Below the pieces are notes generated by a model that did no database searches, was not told the DNA's origin, and worked only from the letters and a program-made list of their open reading frames with translations. Positions 55,423-64,000 of a stretch of DNA of 64,000 bases are shown piece by piece. Within the stretch, counting starts at the first letter, position 1, and each line of letters begins with the position of its first letter. The DNA comes from Cystobasidiopsis lactophilus (lineage: Eukaryota > Basidiomycota > Agaricostilbomycetes > Agaricostilbales > Chionosphaeraceae). Location of the stretch: assembly GCA_001599975.1 (NCBI GenBank), contig BCIO01000002.1:310001-374000 (forward strand), given 5' to 3'. A program made the translations under genes and the position numbers.

Positions 55423-56130
55423 GATGAAGCGGACTTTGAGAGAAACTTGGGCTTGGTGGCAGAGCAAGGAGTGCAGAGCAGAAATCAGTCGCCATAGCGT
55501 TTCAAGAAGGTCTTCTGCGGAGCTTCTAGCAGGACCCTGCCCTCGGAAAGAGAGAAAAACCGAGGGGCATGCAAAACAGATGAGAGCAGAAGGCGCATCC
55601 CCAAGCCGGCCTTTTCAACGTGCTGATCTGGGAAGCTGAGGCTATTCATCCTGAACCCGAGCAGAACGAGATCAGTTCACAAAACACTGAGCAAGTCGAT
55701 GTCCGAATGAGCGTCAAAAGGACAACCGCGCGCCGAAAACCACGAAGTGACAATGACATCTTCAGCCCGGCGTCGCGCTTGGGTTGCGATGTTCATTTGT
55801 GATGATGCTAATAATAAAAAGCACCGCATAGGTTAAAGGACGGACAAGGACTGCAGAAGAGCTGGAGCAGCCTGGCAAGCGGACAAGTTTGCGGCGCGTG
55901 GTTGGTGGCAAAGTCGGTTGGCCAGGGCCCATGGCCCCGATTGGCCAAAGCTATACACATATAAGAGAGGGTAGTAAATGAAAATGCACAATGAAGAAGC
56001 AAGATATAAGGGAGGCCGAAATAGGGATAGCGAGAAGCGAGTAGCGTTGACTTTGAGTGGGAAGCCAAGAGTACCTGAGAGTATGCATCAGCAGAGTAGA
56101 GTGAAGAGGTGGGACGTCATTGAACTCACC
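55423..56130. other. intergenic between orphan copies 2 and 3
   Basis: Holds the copy 2 promoter, including the block 55495-55607 shared with 53628-53740, and an exact GGTGGCAAA (55914-55922). The part near 55980-56045 (AAATGAAAATGCACAATGAA) weakly resembles the DNA below copy 1 and copy 2. No coding exon seen. Confidence 0.5.
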
Positions 56131-57274
56131 CTAGCGACGGTTTCCGGAGGCGCCCACAGTTGCAGCCTCAGCCTCAGCCTTCCGCAGATCCTGCAAGGAC
56201 ACGAACACCAGTCTATCGTCCGCAGGCGAATCGCCGACCATGAGCAGGAAACCTTCAATCTATATACCATGACGGCAGAAACATCACATATCTGTACAGG
56301 AGCCAGACCAAACTGGGACATGACTCAACTCCGACGCCGCCAGACCGTAAGTGGTCCTCCTTCCAGCCCTCGAAGTTGCTTGGAGGAGGAAGTCCCGTCA
56401 GCCACGCTTCCGAGTTTTTTCTCAAATCTGTGGCATCGAAGAACTCGGTCCACTGTTTGAAGCGGGCAAAGTCCACTCTCAATATGATCGAAAGAAACCG
56501 AGCGAGGCACTCACAGTGTTGGCAGTCGTGCCATAGGCGACAACGGTAGCTTCTGAGGATGGACCGTGTCTGAGTCGAGTTCCAATCTAGAACAAGGGTG
56601 GTGAGGCGAAGGACAGATCAAAGTGCCTGCGCTCACCCCAGGAATGTGCTTGCGCATGGTGGCATTTCCATAAGCTTCGGGCTAAGCGGGTACAAGCCAT
56701 AGATAATCTCTCCAGTGAGAACTCTGCGTTTGTCTAGCGGAAAGGCAGAAAAGCTCACAATACTGTGATGCTCCCAGCCCAAGTGGTACCACACGCCCAT
56801 CAGGACATCGTGGATCATGCCCCTGACAAAGTTAGACCGAATTGCTTCTGCTTTGGGTGAGGATTTCATGAGACATCGAATCTGGGGTGAGCAAGCGCCA
56901 GCGGTCAAGTCGACGTTGCAAGATGGGAAGGCAGCAGCAAGCCGGCTCACTATGCGAATAGCGAGCGTATCGCACTGCCTCGCGCTGGCGATGTCATTGG
57001 CTTTGTCTTGCTCGTTCGTAGCCTGACGTGCAACGTCGCCTTTAATCTTGACATCCCAGAAGTAGAACTTGTAGAAGCGCCAAATCTCGACCTGAGCTTC
57101 GGTCCATTTGCCCGCCAACGCGTACTCTGCGATCACACCGAGTCGAACGTCTCGTTCATCGACATGAGAGTCCTCGCCGGCGTTGAAACCCGTCGGCAGA
57201 GGGTCGCGGCCTTGATGGACATCCGGAACAGTAGTACGGGCATAGTGCGCCGCCGTATAATGGTGTTCGAGCAT
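56131..57274 (-). CDS. orphan protein family A, copy 3
   Basis: Not recognised; paralogue of copies 1 and 2. ATG 57274 gives MLEHHYTAAHYARTTVPDVH. Block 1: RLGVIAEYALAGKWTEAQVE then IWRFYKFYFWDV. Block 2: RSNFVRGMIHDVLMGVWYHL followed by GWEHHSIV. A later exon reads FKQWTEFFDATDLRKNSEAW and LPPPSNFEGWKEDH. The last exon, DDRLVFVSLQDLRKAEAEAA, ends ASGNRR at 56131; its position corresponds to MVMIVERPHDSEL in copy 1. No known domain. The family core is two amphipathic blocks about 150-200 residues apart. Confidence 0.55.
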
Positions 57275-58142
57275 GAAGTCGCAGTATCAATATGAAATCA
57301 CCTCGTCGACCTTGGTCGTCTTTCCCAAACCAAGACGCTGCGCAATGTCCAGAAGAAGAACACTCGAAACAGAACCTCGTTGAAACTTGAGTGACAAGGT
57401 CTAGACAGGAAACCGTCGTGTCGTGTCGAGACTGGCATCAAGCTCAAATAACTGTCTGTACCATTGACCGTGGTCGCGATGAGAGAAAGAGACAGAATGA
57501 GGGAGCGAGTCAACTCCCGAGAGAGGAGCAAAACAGGTCAAATAGCTCATAACCTCCCAAGGTGCAGAGGGGCAGGGAGCACGTTCAAGACCGACAACGA
57601 TGGCAGCAAACGGAGGCGCAGAAGCAGTGACCAGAGCCGCAACAAGACGAATGCGAGCGCGACCGACTTTCTCAGAGCGCGACAGAATGGCCGGGCGATG
57701 GCGAGAGGCCTGAAGATGATGGCTCAGGCATTTGGGCATTGGCAAGCCGCTCCGAGAGTGCATCAAGAACAGTGATTTGCAACGCGGTTTCGATGCAAGG
57801 TGCGAATTTGGCATGGACGCGCGCGGACAGCTTTGACTGGGTGGCGGCGACAAGCTCCGTTCAAGAATAAAAGGCCACGTTTTGTGACAGAATGAGGGCC
57901 TTCTCTGAGCGATTGAACGTCGAATGAAGGCCTGTGAGCTCCTTTCATGCTGCGTTCAAAAGAGAGCGTGCAAAATCTCGCTCCAAAGCCGGCTCTCTTG
58001 TTCGTGGCCTGGCAAGCTGGTCTGTGGCCTCTGTGTGCTGCTGCTGTCGACTGGCGTGCACGGCTACCACGGATTTGACGGGCAAACTCTCGAGTGGACT
58101 TGATTTCGAGAGTCTTGTCCCGACACGACGAGCGAGCCAAAG
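57275..58142. other. intergenic, divergent promoters
   Basis: About 870 bp between the start of orphan copy 3 (minus) and the protease gene (plus). Open frames on both strands lack coding character. The protease signal-peptide exon may lie in the last 200 bp (for example LLCGLCVLLL-like hydrophobic frames near 58000-58060), but I could not fix it. Confidence 0.45.
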
Positions 58143-60243
58143 ATGGACTCGATGCGAATCACGACTGTAGGCGGCCTCCTCTGCATTTATGGAGCTTTTC
58201 TGACCTTCCAGAGCTCATACAGGTCAGGAACTCTGACTACAAGCCCAATGGGGTTGCAGCATACGCAAAGGCTGTTGGAAAATGGCAAGCTCGCTCTCTG
58301 CTCCCCTTTGCGCACAGCCGGCTCCCGAAGCTGACATTTAGTCTAACAGGGGCATCAAACCTAGCATGCACACGCAGATGGTGAGCTCCCTTGAGCGCCC
58401 TTAAAGCTGGGGAGCGCGCTGACCCCGGACCTGTCAACAACAGTTCTCCAAGGACAGGATCATCATGCGCCGCAATGCTTACGGCAAGTTGCTCTGTTTA
58501 AAGCCTTACAATGGTCGTTTGCTAACACCGCACGCAGTCTCGCACCAACACGGCAAGCCAGCGAGCGTGCCCAAGCCGGACGACGAGAAGTCGACCCGCG
58601 TGCCCGCTGATGCGTATGCCCCTTTCCCATGTCTCTTTCTCGCCTGTGTTATAGAATTACTCAAGCAAGTACGATCAGCATGGAGAATGACAACGAGTCA
58701 GTTCAGCCAAGTCTTGACGTCGCTTCGTCCGGCTGACCCCTCTTGGCGCCTAACCAGGTTCATCTTCCACATCAAGATCGGCGGCCAACAGGTCAAACTG
58801 AGCCCAGACACCGCCTCCGCTGACCTCTGGGTCTTGACCAGCGACCTGCAGATGACCCCCTCGCAAAAGCTCAAGCACTCGCTGTACGACCCGGTCCAGA
58901 GCAAGACTGCCAAACCCTCGAGCGGCTCGGCCTGGAGGGTCCCTTTTGGAGAGGACGTCTACGCTTCGGGCAACTGCTACACTGACACCGTCGGCTTGGG
59001 CGACTTGCTCGTTCCCAACCAAGTCATCCAGTGCGCCAACACCGTGGTTCGTCTGTTTTCTCTCTGCGCTTGGCTTTCGTTGTTGGCTGATGCGCCCATT
59101 TTACAGTCGAAGAACTTCAAAGAACACAGCAACTCGGATGGCGTCTTGGGATTGGCTTTCAAGACCCTCAACGTGAGCATCGTCCCTCCGTGCTTGGCTT
59201 GACATGCCTTAAGCGTTAGGGCCAATTCGCAGCACGTCAAACCCGAACAGTCCGTTCCCATCTTGGAGAACATGGCCAAGCAAGGCATCATCTCCCAGGC
59301 CATCTTCACCGTGCGTCGCTTCTCCTGCCTTCCTTCGCGCCTAATTGACCTCTTGCCGTCTTCAGGTCAATCTCGAACCTCGCACCAGCGACAAGGAGAG
59401 CTTCTACACTGTGAGCCACACCCTGTTTCCCTAAGAGCACTCGTTGATTGGGGCACTCAAGTTTGGCGCCGTCGATCCCGAAGTCCCATTGGACAAGCTG
59501 TCCTTCTGCCGCGTCGACAATTCTCAAGGTGGGCCTCACCTCCTCTTCTAGTATGAAGTGCCAGCTGGGGCTTACATTCCGGGCGTGGTCTCCAGGCCTT
59601 TGGCAGATCAGCACCACCAAGTACAAGGTCGACGGCGTCGCAATGGAGCGCCAGACGGACATCAAGGAGGCCGTCATTGATACTGGGTCCGTCGTATTAT
59701 CCTCCTTCGACGATCTAAGCTGACGACCGTCGCAAAACAGCACCACGCTTTTGCTGTGCTCGGACGAGGTCTGCGAAATGGTGTACAACAAGATCGAGGG
59801 CTCGATCAACAGTCAGTGTGCTCCCATCTCATCAGTCACGAGAGTCTGATGGATTTTTGATACGTCGACAGACTCTGAGCTGGGCGGATTCTGCTTCCCT
59901 GTTGGCGCCAAGTGCCCCGACTTGGAGTTGCAGTTTGGCGCGCAGATGGTCAAAATTCCCGGATCGGCTTTGAGCTACGTCGAGCTCGGCGACGGCAGCG
60001 ACATGTGCTTTGGCGCTTTGCAGAGCTGTGGCAACTCTTCATTCGAGTACGTCGTTTGACTTTGGCCCTCAGGAGAGCTTCCGTTGATCTCTCTGTGCAG
60101 GATCTGGGGCGACGTCTTCCTCAAGCAAGTCTACTGCGTCTTTGACCTTGACAGTGAGTCGTTCTCTCTGGAGCAAGAGGGCGGTGGCTGAACGAGGCAT
60201 TATTGGCTCAGACAAGTGCATCGGCTGCGCCCGCTCCGCCTGA
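58143..60243 (+). CDS. pepsin-like aspartic protease (family A1), probably secreted
   Basis: Bilobed aspartic endopeptidase. The propeptide is recognisable (ELIQVRNSDYKPNGVAAYAK, then GIKPSMHTQM and FSKDRIIMRRNAY), but the signal-peptide exon and start codon upstream are unresolved, so the 5' limit is nominal. Active site 1 is KLSPDTASADLWVLTSD: the usual DTGSS/DTGSA is DTASA here. Active site 2, split by an intron, is EAVIDTG then TTLLLCSDEVC. Other landmarks: SDGVLGLAFKTLN, a cysteine pair in GGFCFPVGAKC, and IWGDVFLKQVYCVFDLD. The last exon after a GTGAGT donor reads NKCIGCARSA, stop 60243. At least ten introns of 45-70 nt. Confidence 0.85.
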
Positions 60244-60672
60244 TTGTCCCCAGCATCGTCCTATCCCGCTTCAAGGGTCGGGCTTCCTATCTCGCATGGC
60301 TCTCTGAGATCCCAGAGATGCTTCTGCCCTTTGTAAACAAGGCTTATGAAATTTCGGGCGCGTCGGTGCCCCCAGCATTCCCATGCCTCAATCTTGCTCG
60401 ACAGCAACCGTCGCCCGCTTTTGTTGTTTTGGCAGGCCCGTTGTGGGATCCGTGGCCTTTTGAGTTGCTCGCCAGTCCGCCCCCTTGCTCCCGTTCTGCC
60501 ACCTTGCTCTCGCTGCTCATCCGAAAATCGGACGCGTCGCTCTCCCCAAATATGCTCAAGGTCGACACACTCCGCAATGAGGACTCTGGCCGGTGCACGC
60601 CGTGAGCTTCTTATTTCTATTCGATAGCCATTGCAAGCCAGGGCTGACGGGAGCGCTGCTGCATTCAGGCCA
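60244..60672. other. intergenic
   Basis: 430 bp between two plus-strand genes. I see no coding exon; it must hold the protease 3' UTR and the promoter of the next gene. Confidence 0.6.
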
Positions 60673-62216
60673 ATGGTAAGCATTCGGCTCGCCCCCGGCC
60701 AGAATTGATGGACGCGTCTGACTGACGAACATCCGCGAGCAGATCACCCCGCCGTGCAACCAGCAGTCCTTCGACTTCTTCTTGAATGGCGGCAAGCCAC
60801 AGCGACCCAAGCTGCTCCGCCGCCAGTCCTCCCTCTCGTCCGTCTCGTCCGTGGACAGCGACGACGGCGAGAACCCGTTCAGCAACGCCCATACCGTGCC
60901 CTGGACCTCCGAGCACCTCTCTGTCCTCCAGTGCGCTCTGGACGAATATATCGCGCTCTCTAAGCGCACCAATACGCCCTTCACTGTGCGTTCCTGCTGC
61001 GTCGACGTGTCGCATCTGTCGAAGCTGATTTGGTCACGCGTCTGCAGGGCCTGCCGCCATCCCAATTGACGCACGCTATGGCCAGAGCCGTCTTGGACCA
61101 ACAAGGCGCGACCTGGCCTCATTCTCTTAAGAACACTCGCATTAAGATCCTCCACTTGGGTGCGTTCTTGTGTCCTTCTCCGCTTCAATGTGAGCCGAGA
61201 CTGACAGTGAAGACTACATAGCCAAGGCCAACTCGACTGAAGAAGAGGAGGAATACATCTGGCCGGCGTCGACCATGCACGACATTGAGGCCACCCCTCG
61301 ACTTTCGTCCTCGTCCTCCTCGGGCTCTGACATGGATGACAACATGTTGGACCCAGAAGCCACCCCGAGAGTGCCTACCCAGAACAAGAAGAGAAGGGTC
61401 ATGGCCAGGCAGAACAGCATGGACGTGTTCACGCCACCCTCTTCAGTCGAACGCGACTCGACTTTGGCTAGGTTCGTTTGCCTTTCCGTCTAGCTTGACA
61501 TTAAAGTCTTACAAGTGTAATGGCTTTGCAGGCTCTCTAATAAGCTCCACCAGTCGGAATTTTCGGCGCCCTATAGAATTCCACCGCCCATGAACCGGTC
61601 GGCTTCGCTCTCCTGCACGTCCCCTACGCTTGGCTGCTCCGATACTCTTGGAGCCGTGTCGCTGCTTCAGTCGCAGGCCCAAACGGCGCCCACTTCGCCG
61701 AGGATGTACCGAGCCAACTCGACCGGTCTGATCGGTGGCCTTCAGCCTATGTCGCCCCCTCCTTCGTCGGCCCACCAGTTCGGCGCCGTCCCGCCGTCCC
61801 CAACTTTGTCCGACTCCGGCTTGGCTTTCTCTAACCTGTCGCCCTTCTCCTCCTCCGCCACCGTCCAAAAGCTGCAGAGCTCGCCCATCGCACCCACCGC
61901 AGCCTATCCCACACCTCCCAACTCTCGCAAAAGACCGTCAATAGCCATGGAGGGTCGATTGACCGCCATGCCGCTCAAAAGAGGCCACACCATGGACTCG
62001 CTCCCTCTTTCCACCATGTCCGACCTTGACTCGCTGCCGGATTCGCCCACCCCCTCAAGGGCAAGCGCCTTCGGCTTGATGAGCGCTCCTCTGACGCTGT
62101 CGTCCGTGGGATTGGCGCCGGGCCTAGGTGCCCCAGGAATGGACCTGGACTCGCCCTTCCACGAAGGCTTTCCCCAAGAGCCCCGACACGGCTGGCCAAC
62201 CGCCACGACCTTTTAA
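60673..62216 (+). CDS. uncharacterised fungal protein with one conserved helical region
   Basis: Function unknown. The best start is an ATG at 60673 followed at once by a GTAAGC donor, so exon 1 contributes only the start codon; exon 2 begins ITPPCNQQSFDFFLNGGKP. A conserved-looking region follows: PWTSEHLSVLQCALDEYIAL, then across an intron GLPPSQLTHAMARAVLDQQG and WPHSLKNTRIKILHL. It looks like a small helical domain; I recall similar uncharacterised fungal proteins but no named function. The rest is Ser/Pro-rich with SP/TP sites and a basic cluster (QNKKRRVMARQNSMD), compatible with a nuclear, kinase-regulated protein. Stop 62216. Confidence 0.65.
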
Positions 62217-63144
62217 ACGCGCGCCTCATCTTCCCTCACTCGTCGTTCTCCCCTCGCATATCACTCATCCTCTCCGGCCTGTACAAAGATCAAGAGCTGG
62301 CTCACCTTTTGGCTTCGTTCCTTCTTACGCTCGCTTTCTTTGGGTTGTTCGATTTCATTCTCAATGTAGATAACAAGACCTCCTCGTTCGCACTCCTTGC
62401 ATGTTGTTAGCTCCCATCACTGAACTTGCCACCCTGCCCGCGGGTTTAAGTCGCCTACGGACTTTGAGCTCATCCGGCCACTTGATCCTGATTCTGCTAT
62501 AGAACTAAGCTTGTTGCTCTGTGGACCTGTCCGTGCATTTTCATGTCCCAAGCCGCTTTGTTCTCTTCTGCGAAAATTCGACAGGCTCTCGGCAATATTC
62601 CGCCCCGTCACTTCTCCCCTTCGCCCGGCTGTTGCTTGTGTTCTATGCCCTGCCTCCTAGACATCAATTTTGCCCACAAGCTGCCATTCTGGTCGAAGAG
62701 AGACCCTGCACTGCCACCTTGCCGCCTTCTGAACATGCCCAAATTGGCCGGGCCGGCCTGGAGGAGAAGGATGGTGACAGACTGAACGGAATTTGCGCTC
62801 TGCCAGGCTTCTGTTCCGCTGTCAATTCGTTACATTCGTGAGCTATTGCTGATCGCGATGATTTGCGTGGCGACTTCTTGGAGAAGACGTCGTACGTGGC
62901 GATGCACTCCCAAGGCCTGCGCGTCCGCCTCGTCCTACCCTCTTCTTCGACCACCATCGAAGCGTCTCCCTCCCTCTGCTCTCTTTGCCCTCGAAGCAAC
63001 CCTGCTGTAACAGCTCGCTCTGCCTAGCTCCTCCTCGACCGACAAGAAACCTGCAGAGATTGTCTTTCCGACCTTTCAGCTGTCTGCCTCGACTCTGGCA
63101 TCTGGCATCTAGCCGTCCCAAGTCGAGTGTCGACCCGCTGAACT
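62217..63144. promoter_or_regulatory. long pyrimidine-rich promoter and leader
   Basis: About 930 bp without a convincing gene between two plus-strand genes. The last 250 bp before ATG 63145 are strongly C/T-rich with TCTTCGACC/CTCCTCGACC-like runs, as in many fungal 5' leaders. Confidence 0.5.
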
Positions 63145-64000
63145 ATGGCTCAAGGTGGTGGCAGCGGCATCGGTGGACGAATGCAAGCTCCCATCCGCAG
63201 GGTCGTCGGAAAAAAAGCCGCAACAAACGTCAAAGCTCCCAATGAGATCGCTCAAATGTTCAAGGCTTTGATGAAGGGGGCTTATCCTGCACCAAAAGCT
63301 CCGCTCAAAAAGGAGGCCAGCAGGGACGGGCTAGGCCCTTCTCCTGGGCCTCCGAAACCCATTCCTCCTCCGCCTGCACCGTCGTCCTTCCACTCTTCCA
63401 ACCTTTCTACTGACAGTAGAGATGCTGAAGCCAGAGATGGAGATAACGTAAGTCAAGGCAAAAGCGCAACGATGAATGGTGACGCACATCAGCACCAGAT
63501 TCCCCGAGCACCAACACCATCGGACAGGATTGTGCCTTATACTCATCCTCTTGGTCCTGATCCTCTCCGACCTTGTGATTCTTGCCTTCCCCTTAAATGC
63601 AGCAGAGCGCACAGTTCTTACCGCTGGCTATGGGTATGTCATGGCAATATCGCGGTAGATTCGAACTGATTCAACCTTCACAGCCTCACAGCAACCCTTA
63701 CGTAGCAGTACATTTTCACCAACAGCAGAGCGATTGGTCGGACCTGAATCACGAATTCCCTTCCGATGACGAGAACCGGCGACGTGGCAGCCAATCCGAA
63801 AGCCGCAATCACCCACCAATGACAAACATCTTGAAAACCGGTACGGTCACTCCCTGACTGTTGTGGCTGTAACTAATTTCTCGCAGAAATCGAACAATGC
63901 CGCCTTCAGATCGAAGCATATTTCCACGCCTTACCTGAAGACCTCCTCGTGCGGGTGGACGATTCCGAACTCGGTCTATTCCTTTGGAGAACCGCTTTCT
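63145..64000 (+). CDS. unrecognised protein, cut by the right edge
   Basis: Not recognised. ATG 63145 gives MAQGGGSGIGGRMQAPIRR, then KAPNEIAQMFKALMKGAYP, a short helical block that could be a docking motif, followed by Pro/Ser-rich sequence. Introns near 63449-63600, 63634-63681 and 63840-63885 join AQFLPLAMG, SQPHSNPYVAVHFHQQQSDW and MTNILKT to the last visible exon (QCRLQIEAYFHALPEDLLVR). The gene continues beyond 64000, so its domain content and length are unknown. Confidence 0.5.

Larger units (their letters stand above)
51820..55610. repeat. tandem duplication, units of about 2.0 kb
   Basis: Unit 1 begins inside the CDF gene (51820) and contains orphan copy 1 and its promoter (to about 53870). 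Unit 2 begins with the decayed CDF tip (53883) and contains orphan copy 2 and its promoter (to about 55610). Anchors: 51836 pairs with 53901; 53628-53740 pairs with 55495-55607. Copy 3 (56131-57274) belongs to the same array, but its flanks are too diverged to place a clear unit edge. Confidence 0.75.

Noticed and set aside
55808-56068. Hydrophobic minus-strand open frame that could be a small membrane protein
   Set aside because: It lies in the duplicated intergenic DNA of the orphan array, has no homologue in the other units and no splice or promoter support.
1-64000. Transposons, LTR elements, CRISPR arrays, tRNA or rRNA genes
   Set aside because: I found no transposase, reverse transcriptase or capsid-like protein, no terminal repeats, no spaced repeat array and no convincing tRNA or rRNA fold by eye; a tRNA scan would settle the last point.

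Overview
The window is nuclear DNA from an intron-rich, gene-dense fungus. The gene set (TAF12, NUP85, PIF1, mitochondrial DNA polymerase, lunapark, ZDS, AFI1, a TOK-type K+ channel) and the many 45-90 nt introns with GTNNGT donors (GTTCGT, GTGCGT, GTAAGC) and YAG acceptors fit a basidiomycete. A Pucciniomycotina yeast-like lineage is my guess; that rank is inference. Neighbouring genes are often less than 200 bp apart and lie on both strands. The sequence looks like a draft: there is an 'nn' inside PIF1, and several genes show an apparent one-base frame change that I could not turn into an intron.

Layout. 0.4-3.1 kb (minus): a secreted CE1/PHB-depolymerase-like esterase, a decayed tandem copy of it, and an orphan gene between them. 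3.8-7.6 kb (minus): a Ser/Ala-rich protein and a Gfo/Idh/MocA oxidoreductase. 9.1-14.3 kb (plus): a ZDS-family protein and an unrecognised multi-exon gene. 14.6-29.2 kb: a conserved housekeeping block: PIF1 (minus), NUP85, a membrane-anchored coiled-coil protein, AFI1/DENN, an uncertain minus gene, MIP1 (plus) and lunapark (minus). 29.5-34.5 kb: two tandem copies of an orphan gene (family B). 34.9-41.1 kb: low-complexity and unrecognised genes, including a possible fungal DUF6534-like membrane protein. 42.1-50.3 kb (plus): TAF12, TOK channel, RpiB-family isomerase, dihydroxyacetone-type kinase. 50.6-57.3 kb (minus): a CDF metal transporter, then three tandem copies of a second orphan gene (family A). 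58-64 kb (plus): a pepsin-like protease, a protein with a conserved ~70-residue region, and a gene running off the right edge.

The most unusual signal is a repeated architecture. At three places a conserved gene (esterase, lunapark, CDF transporter) is followed by tandemly duplicated orphan genes, and each duplicated unit carries a truncated, decaying copy of part of the conserved neighbour. The orphan proteins are alpha-helical-looking, split by many short introns, and match nothing I recognise. A second signal is the 9-mer GGTGGCAAA / TTTGCCACC, which I find exactly 11 times, mostly in intergenic DNA or close to start codons. It is identical to the yeast Rpn4/PACE element, although Rpn4 is known only from ascomycetes.

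Functional links: the RpiB-family isomerase and the DAK-type kinase are the next two genes on the same strand, a pairing that suggests ketose or tetrulose phosphate metabolism. PIF1 and MIP1 both serve mitochondrial DNA, and PIF1 shares a 156-bp bidirectional promoter with NUP85.
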